From: Brevibacterium album DSM 18261
Lineage (GTDB): Bacteria > Actinomycetota > Actinomycetes > Actinomycetales > Brevibacteriaceae
Direction of reading: 5' to 3'
DNA length: 64,000 nt
Assembly (NCBI RefSeq): GCF_000426445.1
Contig: NZ_AUFJ01000009.1
Coordinates: 124,001-188,000 of the forward strand
Below, in pieces: positions 7,901-15,606 of the stretch (the stretch's first letter is position 1; each line of letters opens with the position of its first letter). The position numbers and the translations under genes were made by a program. Below the pieces are notes generated by a model. It ran no database searches and had not been told where the DNA came from. It worked only from the letters and a program-made list of their open reading frames with translations.

Positions 7901-8887
7901 CTAGGGATCCCTCCTGAGGCCCCGGCGCAGCACCTCCAGCAGATGCGCGACGAAGCCGTCCGCGTCGACCTCGCGCATCACCTCGACGTTCGGCTCCCTG
8001 TTCCAGCGTCCCAGCCAGTCGCCCACGGTCTCACCCCGTGTGAGGGCGCCGGTCAGCTCCACGTCGACGGCGAGAGGCACCGCCGAGGCGAGCCGCGGTT
8101 CGAAGGCCTGCGCGACGACCAGCGGGTCGTGTACGTGCGCCATCCACCCGAAGCCGTCCGCCTCGTGGAACTCGAAGTACCAGCGCAGTGCATCGGTCAG
8201 CACCGGAACGATGGGATGGGCGGAGATCGCCTGCAGTGCCTCGAGCGTCCCCTGGGTGAAGCGCACCGCCTCGGTCGCCTCGAGCGCACCGAGCACGGGC
8301 CTGATCGGTGCCTGTGCGAACGCGGCCAGGACCCGGTGGGCGGCCTCAGGGTCCACCGCGATGTTCCACTCCGTGGTGGGAGCGGTATTGCCGCGGTGGT
8401 TGATCGCACCGCCCATGATGTGCAGCCGCTTGAGCAGCCGCGGCAGCCGAGGCTCGATCTCGAGGGCGAGCGCGAGATTGGTGTGCGGGCCGATGACGAA
8501 GCCCACGAGCCGGCCGGGATGCGCCCGCGCAGCGTCGACCCAGAGCTGGGCCCCGGAGCGCACGTCCGCGGCCCGTGCGGGCTCCGGCAGGATCGCGTGG
8601 CCCATCCCCGTGGGGCCGTGGGTGTCAGCGGCCGTCATCAGCTCTCCGCCCAGCGGCGCCTCGCTGCCGCGCGCCACGGGAGTCCCAGGGCCCAGCAGTC
8701 CGGCGAGCAGCTCCGTGAGCCCGAGGTTGTTGGCGGTGACATGAGCGACTTCCGCATTCCCCGCGGTCGAGACGATGCCGGCGAGCTCGACGTCATCGCG
8801 GCAGGCCAGATAGGTCAGGGCGAGCGCATCGTCGATGCCGGTGTCGCAGTCGAGCAGCACGGGAATGCGGAGGGCCTCATCCGGCAT
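7901..8887 (-). CDS. Inosine/uridine-preferring nucleoside hydrolase
   Basis: Hydrolyses the N-glycosidic bond of nucleosides to a base and ribose. The 328 residues carry the calcium-binding signature VLLDCDTGIDDALAL (D13, D15, D19, D20). A later GFVIGPHTNLALALE and HIMGGA segment and WNIAVDPEAAHRVL complete the family pattern. The ATG at 8887 is preferred over the GTG at 8896 because CAGGG lies eight bases upstream. It runs leftward, 35 bp after the stop of the oxidoreductase gene at 8921. The downstream neighbour is the decayed ABC ATPase, so a former nucleoside uptake role for that ABC system is possible but unproven. Confidence 0.88.
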   Translation of the reverse strand: MPDEALRIPVLLDCDTGIDDALALTYLACRDDVELAGIVSTAGNAEVAHVTANNLGLTELLAGLLGPGTPVARGSEAPLGGELMTAADTHGPTGMGHAILPEPARAADVRSGAQLWVDAARAHPGRLVGFVIGPHTNLALALEIEPRLPRLLKRLHIMGGAINHRGNTAPTTEWNIAVDPEAAHRVLAAFAQAPIRPVLGALEATEAVRFTQGTLEALQAISAHPIVPVLTDALRWYFEFHEADGFGWMAHVHDPLVVAQAFEPRLASAVPLAVDVELTGALTRGETVGDWLGRWNREPNVEVMREVDADGFVAHLLEVLRRGLRRDP

Positions 8888-8920
8888 CGCGTTCACCCTG
8901 CGCCGGCCCCGCGCCGATCC

Positions 8921-9823
8921 TCACGAGGCGACCTGCACGATGTACTTTCCCCGCACGTGTCCGCGTTCGCTGGCGGCATGGGCCTCAGCGACCTCGTCCA
9001 TCGAGAAGATCCGCGCCACGGGCATGGTGAACCTGCCCTGCTCGAAGAGCGCGGCAGCCTCGGCCCGAGCCTCCGGCGCGTGCCCCTCCTTGCCGGAGGT
9101 CATCCGGACGCCGTACTGGTCCGCTGCCGGATCGGCGATGGTGATCACCCTGTCCGTCCGCCCGGTCAGCTCGATGAGCTGGGGCAGCGCCCCGGAGCCG
9201 GCGATATCGACGGCTCCGTCGACGCCGTCCGGCGCAGCGCTGCGCACCCGCTCGACGAGACCGTCGCCGTAGACCACCGGGATGACGCCCAGCCCGCGCA
9301 GGAACTCGTGGTTGGCCTCGCTCGCCGTGCCGATGACGGTCAGTCCGTCTGCCAGCGCGAACTGCACGGCCGCCAGGCCCACCCCGCCCGAGGCGCCGTT
9401 GACCACCAGCGTCTCCCCGGCACGAGCGGGCAGCAGATTCAGCGCACGGCGCGCCGTCTCGCTGGTCATGACGAAGCCCGCGGCCTCCTCGAAGGAGAGG
9501 GATTCCGGCTTGCGCGCCCACTCCCTGAGCACTGCATACTCGGCGATGGCACCCGGCGCGCTCGAACCGAAGACCGCCTCGCCCACCGCGATGTCGTCCA
9601 CGCCCTCGCCCACCTGGTCGACGATCCCGGCGGCGTCCATCCCGGTGCCTGCCGGCAGCCGCCCAGAACCGAACGCGCCGCTGCGCATCTTCCAGTCGAC
9701 CGGGTTCACTGCCGCTGCGCGGACGGCGATCCGCACCTCGCCGGCCCGCGGTCGCGGCGCGTCCACCTCCATGACCCGCAGCACCTCGGGCCCGCCGAAC
9801 TCCTCGTACCGGACTGCCTTCAC
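8921..9823 (-). CDS. NADP-dependent quinone oxidoreductase-like MDR enzyme
   Basis: A 300-residue member of the medium-chain dehydrogenase/reductase family, zinc-free quinone reductase branch. It reads VKAVRYEEFGGPEVLRVMEVDAPRP at the start, the catalytic-domain VRAAAVNPVDWKMRSG, a Rossmann segment VVNGASGGVGLAAVQFAL, and the family ending SERGHVRGKYIVQV. It lacks the zinc-ligand pattern of alcohol dehydrogenases. The GTG at 9823 is chosen because GAGGGAG lies eight bases upstream; an ATG at 9844 is an alternative. The physiological substrate is unknown. It is a stand-alone gene between a palindromic repeat and the nucleoside hydrolase. Confidence 0.8.
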   Translation of the reverse strand: MKAVRYEEFGGPEVLRVMEVDAPRPRAGEVRIAVRAAAVNPVDWKMRSGAFGSGRLPAGTGMDAAGIVDQVGEGVDDIAVGEAVFGSSAPGAIAEYAVLREWARKPESLSFEEAAGFVMTSETARRALNLLPARAGETLVVNGASGGVGLAAVQFALADGLTVIGTASEANHEFLRGLGVIPVVYGDGLVERVRSAAPDGVDGAVDIAGSGALPQLIELTGRTDRVITIADPAADQYGVRMTSGKEGHAPEARAEAAALFEQGRFTMPVARIFSMDEVAEAHAASERGHVRGKYIVQVAS

Positions 9824-9902
9824 CGTGATCACTCCCTCTCGCATTGCGCTTCCAGGGGAAACGGGTGCCGGGAGGCGGAAATTCCGATCGCGCACGGCGT
9901 GC

Positions 9903-9958
9903 GGGAGGTTTTGACGGTGTGGGCACCGCGCAGGGTGCCCACACCGTAGAAGCCTCCC
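9903..9958. repeat. Palindromic repeat, family A copy 2 (terminator-like)
   Basis: An imperfect inverted repeat of about 25 bp per arm (9903-9927 and 9934-9958) with a 6-base loop. The outer arm starts GGGAGGTTTTGACGG, as in the copy at 7526; the inner part GGTGTGGGCACC pairs exactly with GGTGCCCACACC. It lies 70 bp beyond the 3' end of acpS and before the oxidoreductase gene, so it could terminate acpS transcription. Confidence 0.7.
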
Positions 9959-10027
9959 AGAGGACGAGACAGGTGCTCGAATCCGCTGGGCGCTCGGCTC
10001 AGGTGCGTGTTCAGTCGAGGCGGGTGC

Positions 10028-10561
10028 TCAGTCCTCGCGCCGGGCGGCCTCGCGTTCGGCTCGGCGCGCCTCCCGGGAGGCGCGCGCCCGCTCGCGGAAG
10101 GCCGCCAGCTCGGCCAGCGCCTCGGGCGAGCCCGGCAGCAGCGGTGCGGGCTGGTCCACCGGCGGGATGAGCGCGGCGGCGGCCTCGACGCTGCCCTCCA
10201 CGACCACGAAGGTGACGGTGCGACCGCCGTCGTGCGTGATGGACAGGTGCACGCGCTCGCCGCCCTTCTTCCGGAAGTGCTCGAGCACCCAGCCGGTGAG
10301 CCGGAAGCTGGGGGCCCCGGAGAACGCGGAGACCACCTCGGCCTCGTGCCAGGGGATGATCTGCGGCAGCTGCAGGGCCTTGACCAGCGCCTCTTTCGCG
10401 GAGAAGCGCGCGGCCAGCGATTCCGCGGAGCGCCGCCTGCCGTTCTTCCGCAGCTGTTCGGCCGGCGTCAGCAGCCGGTCCAGCAGCTCCGGGACGCGCT
10501 CGATGTGCTCGGCGAAGCGCGGCACGTCCGCGATGTCGACACCCACGCCGATGATGGCCAC
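10028..10561 (-). CDS. acpS: Holo-[acyl-carrier-protein] synthase
   Basis: Transfers 4'-phosphopantetheine from CoA to the acyl carrier protein. The start is GTG at 10561 with GGAGGAGAC just upstream, giving 177 residues. Magnesium-binding residues are in GVGVDIADV (D9) and FSAKEALVKAL (E57); RVHLSITHDGGRTVTFVVVE is the conserved last strand pair. After it comes an unusual charged Ala/Arg/Glu-rich tail of about 45 residues. It is downstream of glmS with 137 bp between, separated by a strong palindrome. The glmS-acpS order is common in actinobacteria. Confidence 0.93.
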   Translation of the reverse strand: MAIIGVGVDIADVPRFAEHIERVPELLDRLLTPAEQLRKNGRRRSAESLAARFSAKEALVKALQLPQIIPWHEAEVVSAFSGAPSFRLTGWVLEHFRKKGGERVHLSITHDGGRTVTFVVVEGSVEAAAALIPPVDQPAPLLPGSPEALAELAAFRERARASREARRAEREAARRED

Positions 10562-10607
10562 CGTGTCTCCTCCGTTTCTGCCCCGGATGCCGGTTCAGGG
10601 GCCGTTC

Positions 10608-10637
10608 CCTCGCCGCGCGAGCGCTCGCGCGGCGAGG
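10608..10637 (-). terminator. 30-bp perfect palindrome downstream of glmS
   Basis: Two 15-base halves (first half CCTCGCCGCGCGAGC) are exact reverse complements with no spacer, so the RNA would fold into a very stable GC hairpin. It lies 62 bp after the glmS stop and 46 bp before the acpS start. No U-tract follows, so it is a GC-hairpin terminator candidate or a processing site. Confidence 0.55.
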
Positions 10638-10698
10638 AGAGGACCCCTCCGGCTGCGGCGGGCCGGCCCCCGGATGCACCCGAGGACCGGCCCGAATG

Positions 10699-12573
10699 TC
10701 ACTCCACGGTGACGGACTTGGCCAGGTTGCGCGGCTGGTCCACGTCCAGCCCCTTCGCGGTGGCGAGCTCCATCGCGAAGATCTGCAGCGGCACGGTGGT
10801 GAGCAGCGGCGCCAGCAGCGTCGAGGTCTGCGGCACGGCGAACACCTCCGAGGCGTAGTCCTCGACGTCCGCATCGCCCTCCTCGGCGATGACGACCGTG
10901 TTGGCGCCGCGGGCCCGGACCTCCTGGATGTTGGAGATGACCTTGGCGTGCAGGGAGTCGCGGCCGTGCTTGGACGGCACGATGATGAACACCATCTGGC
11001 CGGAGTCGATGAGCGCGATGGGCCCGTGCTTGAGCTCGCCGGCCGCGAAGCCCTCCGCGTGGATGTAGGCGAGCTCCTTGAGCTTGAGCGCACCCTCCAT
11101 CGCCACGGGGTAGCCCACGTGGCGGCCGAGGAACAGCACCGACTGCTCGTCCTGGTGCTCGCGTGCGAACTCGCCCACGCGCGGTTTGATCTCGGTGAGG
11201 ATCCGCTCGATCTTGCCCGGGATCGTCTGCAGCTCGCTGAGGATCACCTGGATCTCGTCGCGGTACTTGTTCCCGCGCAGCTGTGCGAGGTAGAGCCCCA
11301 GCAGGTAGCAGGCCACGACCTGGGACAGGAAGGCCTTGGTCGAGGCGACGGCGATCTCCGGCCCGGCGTGCGTGTAGAGGACGCCGTCGGACTCGCGCGG
11401 GATCGTCGAGCCGTAGGTGTTGCAGATCGCGATGACCTTGGCACCCTGTTCGCGTGCGTGGCGCACCGCCATGAGGGTGTCCATCGTCTCGCCGGACTGC
11501 GAGATCGCGACGATGAGCGTCTTCTCGTCGACCACGGGATCCCGGTAGCGGAACTCGTGCGCGAGCTCGACCTCGGTGGGGATGCGGCACCAGTGCTCGA
11601 TCGCGTACCGGGCGACCTGGCCGGCATAGGCGGCGGTGCCGCAGGCGATGACCACGATCTTGTCGACGGACTTCAGCAGCGACTCGTCGATGTTCATCTC
11701 GTTCAGCTGCAGGTTGCCGTCCAGGTCGAACCGGCCCAGGAGAGTGTCCGCCACGGCCTGCGGCTGATCGTGGATCTCCTTGTCCATGAAGGAGGCGAAG
11801 CCGCCCTTCTCCGCGGTCGCCGGGTCCCAGTCGACCTCGAAGGGCTCACCGGCGACGGGCGCGCCCGCGGCGTCGACGATCGTCACGCTGTCAGGGGTGA
11901 TCGTGACGATCTGGTTCTGCCCGATCTCCACGGCCCTGCGCGTGTGGTCGATGAACGCCGCGACATCCGAGCCGAGGAAGTTCTCGCCCTCGCCCAGTCC
12001 GATGACGAGCGGCGAGTTCAGCCGGGAGGCGACGACGGTGCCCGGATCGTCCGCGTGCACCGCCAGGAGGGTGAAGGCGCCCTCGAGCTGGCCCACCGTC
12101 ACGCGCATCGCCTCGGTCATGTCGCCGGTGGCGCGGTAGTTCTTTGCGAGCTGGTGCGCGGCGACCTCGGTGTCCGTCTCCGAGGCGAACTCGACCCCGT
12201 CGGCGACGAGCTCAGCCTTGAGCTGCGCGAAGTTCTCGATGATGCCGTTGTGGATGAGGGCGAGGCGGCCGTCGTCGGCCAGATGCGGGTGGGCGTTGCC
12301 GTCCGTGGGACCGCCGTGCGTGGCCCACCGCGTGTGGCCGATGCCCGTCTGCGCGACCGGCAGCGGGTTCGCGGCGAGCGAGTCCGCGAGATTGGCGAGC
12401 TTCCCGGCGCGCTTGTCCGAGGCGAGCTCGCCCTCGGCCGTCACGACGGCGATGCCGGCGGAGTCGTATCCGCGGTACTCGAGCCTGCCGAGGCCCTGCA
12501 TCAGGACGTCAGTGGCGAGGTGATCGGCCTGAGCAGGGTCGACCGAGGAGACATATCCGACGATTCCACACAT
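10699..12573 (-). CDS. glmS: Glutamine--fructose-6-phosphate aminotransferase (isomerizing)
   Basis: Makes glucosamine-6-phosphate, the first step toward UDP-GlcNAc for peptidoglycan. The start at 12573 is fixed by MCGIVGYVSS, because Cys2 becomes the N-terminal nucleophile of the glutaminase domain. Glutaminase markers follow (YRGYDSAGIAV, TGIGHTRWATHGGPTDGNAHPH). Two SIS isomerase domains then appear (IVIACGTAAYAGQVARYAIE, ISQSGETMDTL), and the protein ends in the conserved DQPRNLAKSVTVE. The length of 624 residues is normal. It is divergent from the acylphosphatase gene across 148 bp. No glmS ribozyme is seen upstream, as expected outside Firmicutes. Confidence 0.97.
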   Translation of the reverse strand: MCGIVGYVSSVDPAQADHLATDVLMQGLGRLEYRGYDSAGIAVVTAEGELASDKRAGKLANLADSLAANPLPVAQTGIGHTRWATHGGPTDGNAHPHLADDGRLALIHNGIIENFAQLKAELVADGVEFASETDTEVAAHQLAKNYRATGDMTEAMRVTVGQLEGAFTLLAVHADDPGTVVASRLNSPLVIGLGEGENFLGSDVAAFIDHTRRAVEIGQNQIVTITPDSVTIVDAAGAPVAGEPFEVDWDPATAEKGGFASFMDKEIHDQPQAVADTLLGRFDLDGNLQLNEMNIDESLLKSVDKIVVIACGTAAYAGQVARYAIEHWCRIPTEVELAHEFRYRDPVVDEKTLIVAISQSGETMDTLMAVRHAREQGAKVIAICNTYGSTIPRESDGVLYTHAGPEIAVASTKAFLSQVVACYLLGLYLAQLRGNKYRDEIQVILSELQTIPGKIERILTEIKPRVGEFAREHQDEQSVLFLGRHVGYPVAMEGALKLKELAYIHAEGFAAGELKHGPIALIDSGQMVFIIVPSKHGRDSLHAKVISNIQEVRARGANTVVIAEEGDADVEDYASEVFAVPQTSTLLAPLLTTVPLQIFAMELATAKGLDVDQPRNLAKSVTVE

Positions 12574-12721
12574 GCGGCCCATGCTAACCGCTGGGTCCGC
12601 CCCGCCGCTTGCGAACGTGTGCGGAGTCTCACCGCCGTGTCACAGAGCACTGTTCCGCGTGAGAGCATGGAACCACGGAGGCACAGCTCCGTACCTCGCC
12701 CGTCCTGTGAGGAGGCGTCCC

Positions 12722-13003
12722 ATGTTCGAGAAGAAGCGCATACGCATCCACGGCATCGTGCAGGGAGTGGGCTTCCGCGCCGCCGCCGTCCGTCAGGCTC
12801 GCGAACTGGGGGTGACCGGCTGGATCGCCAATGCGCCGGACGGGAGCGTCGAGGCGGAGATCGCCGGCGCGCCCGAGGCCCTCGAGGCGATGCTCGGCCG
12901 GCTGCGGCACGGCCCGGAGGGCGCGCGGGTCGACAGCCTCCGGATCGTCGACGACGCCACCCTGGCGACGCCGCCGGAGGACGCGGACTTCCGGATCGTG
13001 TGA
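12722..13003 (+). CDS. acyP: Acylphosphatase
   Basis: A 93-residue enzyme hydrolysing acyl phosphates. The start ATG at 12722 has GAGGAGGCG upstream. The protein opens with KKRIRIHGIVQGVGFRAAAV, the phosphate-loop and catalytic Arg region, then GVTGWIANAPDGSVEAEIAG with the catalytic Asn. Length and motifs are typical. It is convergent with the MFS gene, 92 bp away. Confidence 0.95.
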   Translation: MFEKKRIRIHGIVQGVGFRAAAVRQARELGVTGWIANAPDGSVEAEIAGAPEALEAMLGRLRHGPEGARVDSLRIVDDATLATPPEDADFRIV

Positions 13004-13095
13004 CCGACGGGCTCGCCCCCGCGACATGCGCGCCAGGCTCTGCCTTCCTGCCGGCTGGCCGTTCCGGCCGCCTCGGCCCGCGCGCTCTCCGCCCC

Positions 13096-14613
13096 TCAGC
13101 GCTCCACGCGGTAGCGGTGGAAGGCCGGGACGAGGGCGCAGGCGATGACCACTCCCACGATGACGAGCAGGCCTCCGCCGGAGGTCGCCCACGCGGTCCC
13201 CACTCCCTCGGCCGCCCAGCCGTGCACGATGTCCGCGAGCCGGGGCCCTCCGGCCACCACGACGATGAACACGCCCTGGAGCCTGCCGCGCACCTCATCG
13301 CTCGCGGCCTCCTGGAGCATGGTGGTGCGGAACGCCGCCGAGGCCATGTCGGCGGCCCCGCCCACCACCAGCATGAGCAGCGCGAGGACGAGGAAGACGA
13401 GCACCCAGCCCGTGAGCAGCTCTCCCCCGTCCGGACCCAGTGCCTGACCGGCCGGACCCAGTGCCGCCGCAGCACCGCCGGGGGCAGCGGCGCCCGAGGC
13501 GGCCTCGGCGGCGGCTGCCTGCCCCGCACCCGGCACACCGGCGCCTTCCCGGGCACGCTGGGCGAGGCCCACCGCGAGGCCGAAGAAGACGACGGCCGCT
13601 CCCCACACGATGATCGCGTTGACGACCGCGAGCCCCTGCCTGCGCACCCGCGAGACCCAGCCGGAGAACACGCCGCCGAGCACCGTGCCCGCGGGGATCG
13701 CGGCAAAGAGGAGGGCGTAGACGATGCCGCCCTCGACGGGCCCGCCGAAGCCCTCGTGCGCGATCTGCGGGAACAGGATGCGCGGCATCCCGAAGACCAT
13801 CGCGATGAGGTCCACGACGAAGCTCATGAGCAGGACGTGGTGCGCGCCCAGGTAGCGGAAGCCGTCGATGACGCTGCGCAGGCCCGGGCTGCCGATCGCG
13901 TTGTCCGGCACGAGCGAGGGCAGGCGCACCACGGCATAGAGCGTCGCGAAGAGGAACAGGGTGTCCGCGAGGTAGAGCCAGGCGAAGCCCATCACGGGGA
14001 TGAGCGCACCGCCCACCAGCGGGCCGACGATCGCCCCGGCCATCACCACGGTCATGGTGAGCGAGGTGGCCGCCGGCAGCAGGCGCATGGGCACGATCTT
14101 GGGCAGAATCGCGGTGCGCACGGGCTGGTTGAGCCCGAAGAACGCCTGCTGCAGGGCGAAGATCGCCAGAAGCAGCCACACGTTCCGCAGATCGAGCGCG
14201 GCCTGCAGCCAGAACAGTGCGGCGGTGGTGATGAGGCCGCCGGTCGTGAGCATGAGCAGCTTCCGGCGGTCCATCGCATCGGCCATCGCACCGCCCCACA
14301 GGCCGAAGATCACCAGCGGCACCAGGCCGAACACGCCGGTCAGCCCCACCATCGCCGAGGACTCCGTGATCGAGTAGATCTGCGCGGGGACCGCGACGAC
14401 GGTCAGCTGCGCGCCGATCGCGGTGATGATGTTCGCGATCCACAGCCTGCGGAAGTGCCCGTACTGCAGCGGCCGGGTGTCCGCGAACAGCGAGCGCAGG
14501 GAGAAGCGGCGGAGGCCGCGTACCCGCTTCTCGCGGGGAGGGTCGTCGGAGGGGGCGTCATCGGGGCGCTCGTCATCGAGCGGGTCCGGCTCGTCCGGCG
14601 GGAGGGCGGTCAC
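13096..14613 (-). CDS. MFS transporter (EntS-like exporter branch)
   Basis: A major facilitator of about 505 residues. After a Pro/Asp-rich cytoplasmic start, the membrane part begins at FRRLWIANIITAIGAQLTVVAVPAQI. The loop 2-3 signature is GGAMADAMDRRKLLM, and a second-half MFS_3 pattern follows (FVDLIAMVFGMPRILFPQI, LFAAIPAGTVLGGVFSG). An Ala/Gly-rich loop of about 50 residues interrupts the later helices (GVPGAGQAAAAEAASG and on). The start is uncertain: GTG at 14613 follows a CACAAT box by about 14 bases, while ATGs at 14655 and 14730 are further out. It is a likely drug or siderophore exporter. It is 135 bp from the phn operon end and on the same strand. Confidence 0.8.
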   Translation of the reverse strand: MTALPPDEPDPLDDERPDDAPSDDPPREKRVRGLRRFSLRSLFADTRPLQYGHFRRLWIANIITAIGAQLTVVAVPAQIYSITESSAMVGLTGVFGLVPLVIFGLWGGAMADAMDRRKLLMLTTGGLITTAALFWLQAALDLRNVWLLLAIFALQQAFFGLNQPVRTAILPKIVPMRLLPAATSLTMTVVMAGAIVGPLVGGALIPVMGFAWLYLADTLFLFATLYAVVRLPSLVPDNAIGSPGLRSVIDGFRYLGAHHVLLMSFVVDLIAMVFGMPRILFPQIAHEGFGGPVEGGIVYALLFAAIPAGTVLGGVFSGWVSRVRRQGLAVVNAIIVWGAAVVFFGLAVGLAQRAREGAGVPGAGQAAAAEAASGAAAPGGAAAALGPAGQALGPDGGELLTGWVLVFLVLALLMLVVGGAADMASAAFRTTMLQEAASDEVRGRLQGVFIVVVAGGPRLADIVHGWAAEGVGTAWATSGGGLLVIVGVVIACALVPAFHRYRVER

Positions 14614-14748
14614 AGTGCGATCACACCGTGATTGTGCCAGAGTCCCTCGCAACATCACGGACTTCGAGCACACCGGGGCCCGTCTGCTCGCCCCCTGGAC
14701 CGCGCACTGAGCTGATCCCACCCGGAGCATCCCCCAGGCGCCCGGCGC

Positions 14749-15606
14749 TCACCCGCGGATGACGACGGCGAGCTCCTCGGCCAGCTCCTCCGTGGCCGCG
14801 ATGACCCCGGACCAGCGGCGGGTGAGATCGGTGTCGAACTCGAGGGGCGCTCCGAAGGCGTCGATGACGGCCCCGCCGGCCGCCGGGACGATGAGCGAGG
14901 CCGCCGCGAGGTCTACGAGCCGGTGGGTCTGCGAGCCGGGATCGGCGAAGGCGTCGATGGCGCCCGAGGCCACGAGCATCGATTCGAGGCATGTCGTCGA
15001 GAGCACCCGCACCCGGGCGCACGCCTCGCTCACGCGGATCCAAGCCGCCGTCGAGTCCCCGTCGGCGTGCCGTTTGGGCCGCAGCAGGTCCACCGCCGCA
15101 GTGCGCAGCGACCGCGCGCCCGAGGCGAGCACGGGTGCTGCTCCCCCTGCGGTCCGCAGGCCCTCTCCGTCCCGCCGCGCCCACTGCGTCCAGCCGTTCT
15201 CCAGCCACAGATTCAGCGCCTCGACCGCCCGGCCGTCCACGTACAGCGCCGCGGAGAAGCACGACAGCGGCACGCCGGCGACCGCGTTCGCGGAGCCGTC
15301 GAGCGGGTCGATGACGAGGGTCGCGGCGTGCCCGCCGTCGATGAAGCCGTGCTCCTCGCTCAGCACGTTCACGCCGTGCGCACCCGCCGTCTCGATGATC
15401 GCGGCCTCGACCGCATCGTCGAGCCGGAAGGTGTCCGTGCCGTCCGCGCCGACCCGCACGATCTCGGCGAGCTCGCTGCGCTCGAACTGCGCCCAGCTCT
15501 GCGCCAGGGCGTCCGAGGCCGCCCGCGCCGTCTCCGTCAGCACCCGTGAGACCCCCTGCGGCAGCCGGGGCGGCGGCACCGGCAGCGGGACGAGCCCGCC
15601 GCTCAT
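14749..15606 (-). CDS. Inositol monophosphatase-family phosphatase in the C-P lyase operon
   Basis: A 285-residue Mg-dependent phosphatase. Metal motifs are visible: SEEHGF (E84, E85), the signature VIDPLDGSANAV (D100, D103) and the C-terminal LVDLAAASLIVPAAGG aspartate. The start ATG at 15606 overlaps the phnM stop (ATGA), so it is co-translated with the C-P lyase genes. No phnN, phnO or phnP is present in the cluster. The family dephosphorylates sugar or inositol phosphates and nucleotides; here it could act on a ribose phosphate produced by C-P lyase, which is inference. The signature lacks the usual Thr-Asn pair, having SAN instead of GTxN. Confidence 0.8.
   Translation of the reverse strand: MSGGLVPLPVPPPRLPQGVSRVLTETARAASDALAQSWAQFERSELAEIVRVGADGTDTFRLDDAVEAAIIETAGAHGVNVLSEEHGFIDGGHAATLVIDPLDGSANAVAGVPLSCFSAALYVDGRAVEALNLWLENGWTQWARRDGEGLRTAGGAAPVLASGARSLRTAAVDLLRPKRHADGDSTAAWIRVSEACARVRVLSTTCLESMLVASGAIDAFADPGSQTHRLVDLAAASLIVPAAGGAVIDAFGAPLEFDTDLTRRWSGVIAATEELAEELAVVIRG

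Noticed and set aside
10696..14631. A very long rightward open frame across glmS, acyP and the MFS gene
   Set aside because: It is antisense to glmS and the MFS gene and out of frame with acyP. The residues are Arg/Gly/His/Asp-rich without motifs, as expected for a shadow frame in GC-rich DNA.
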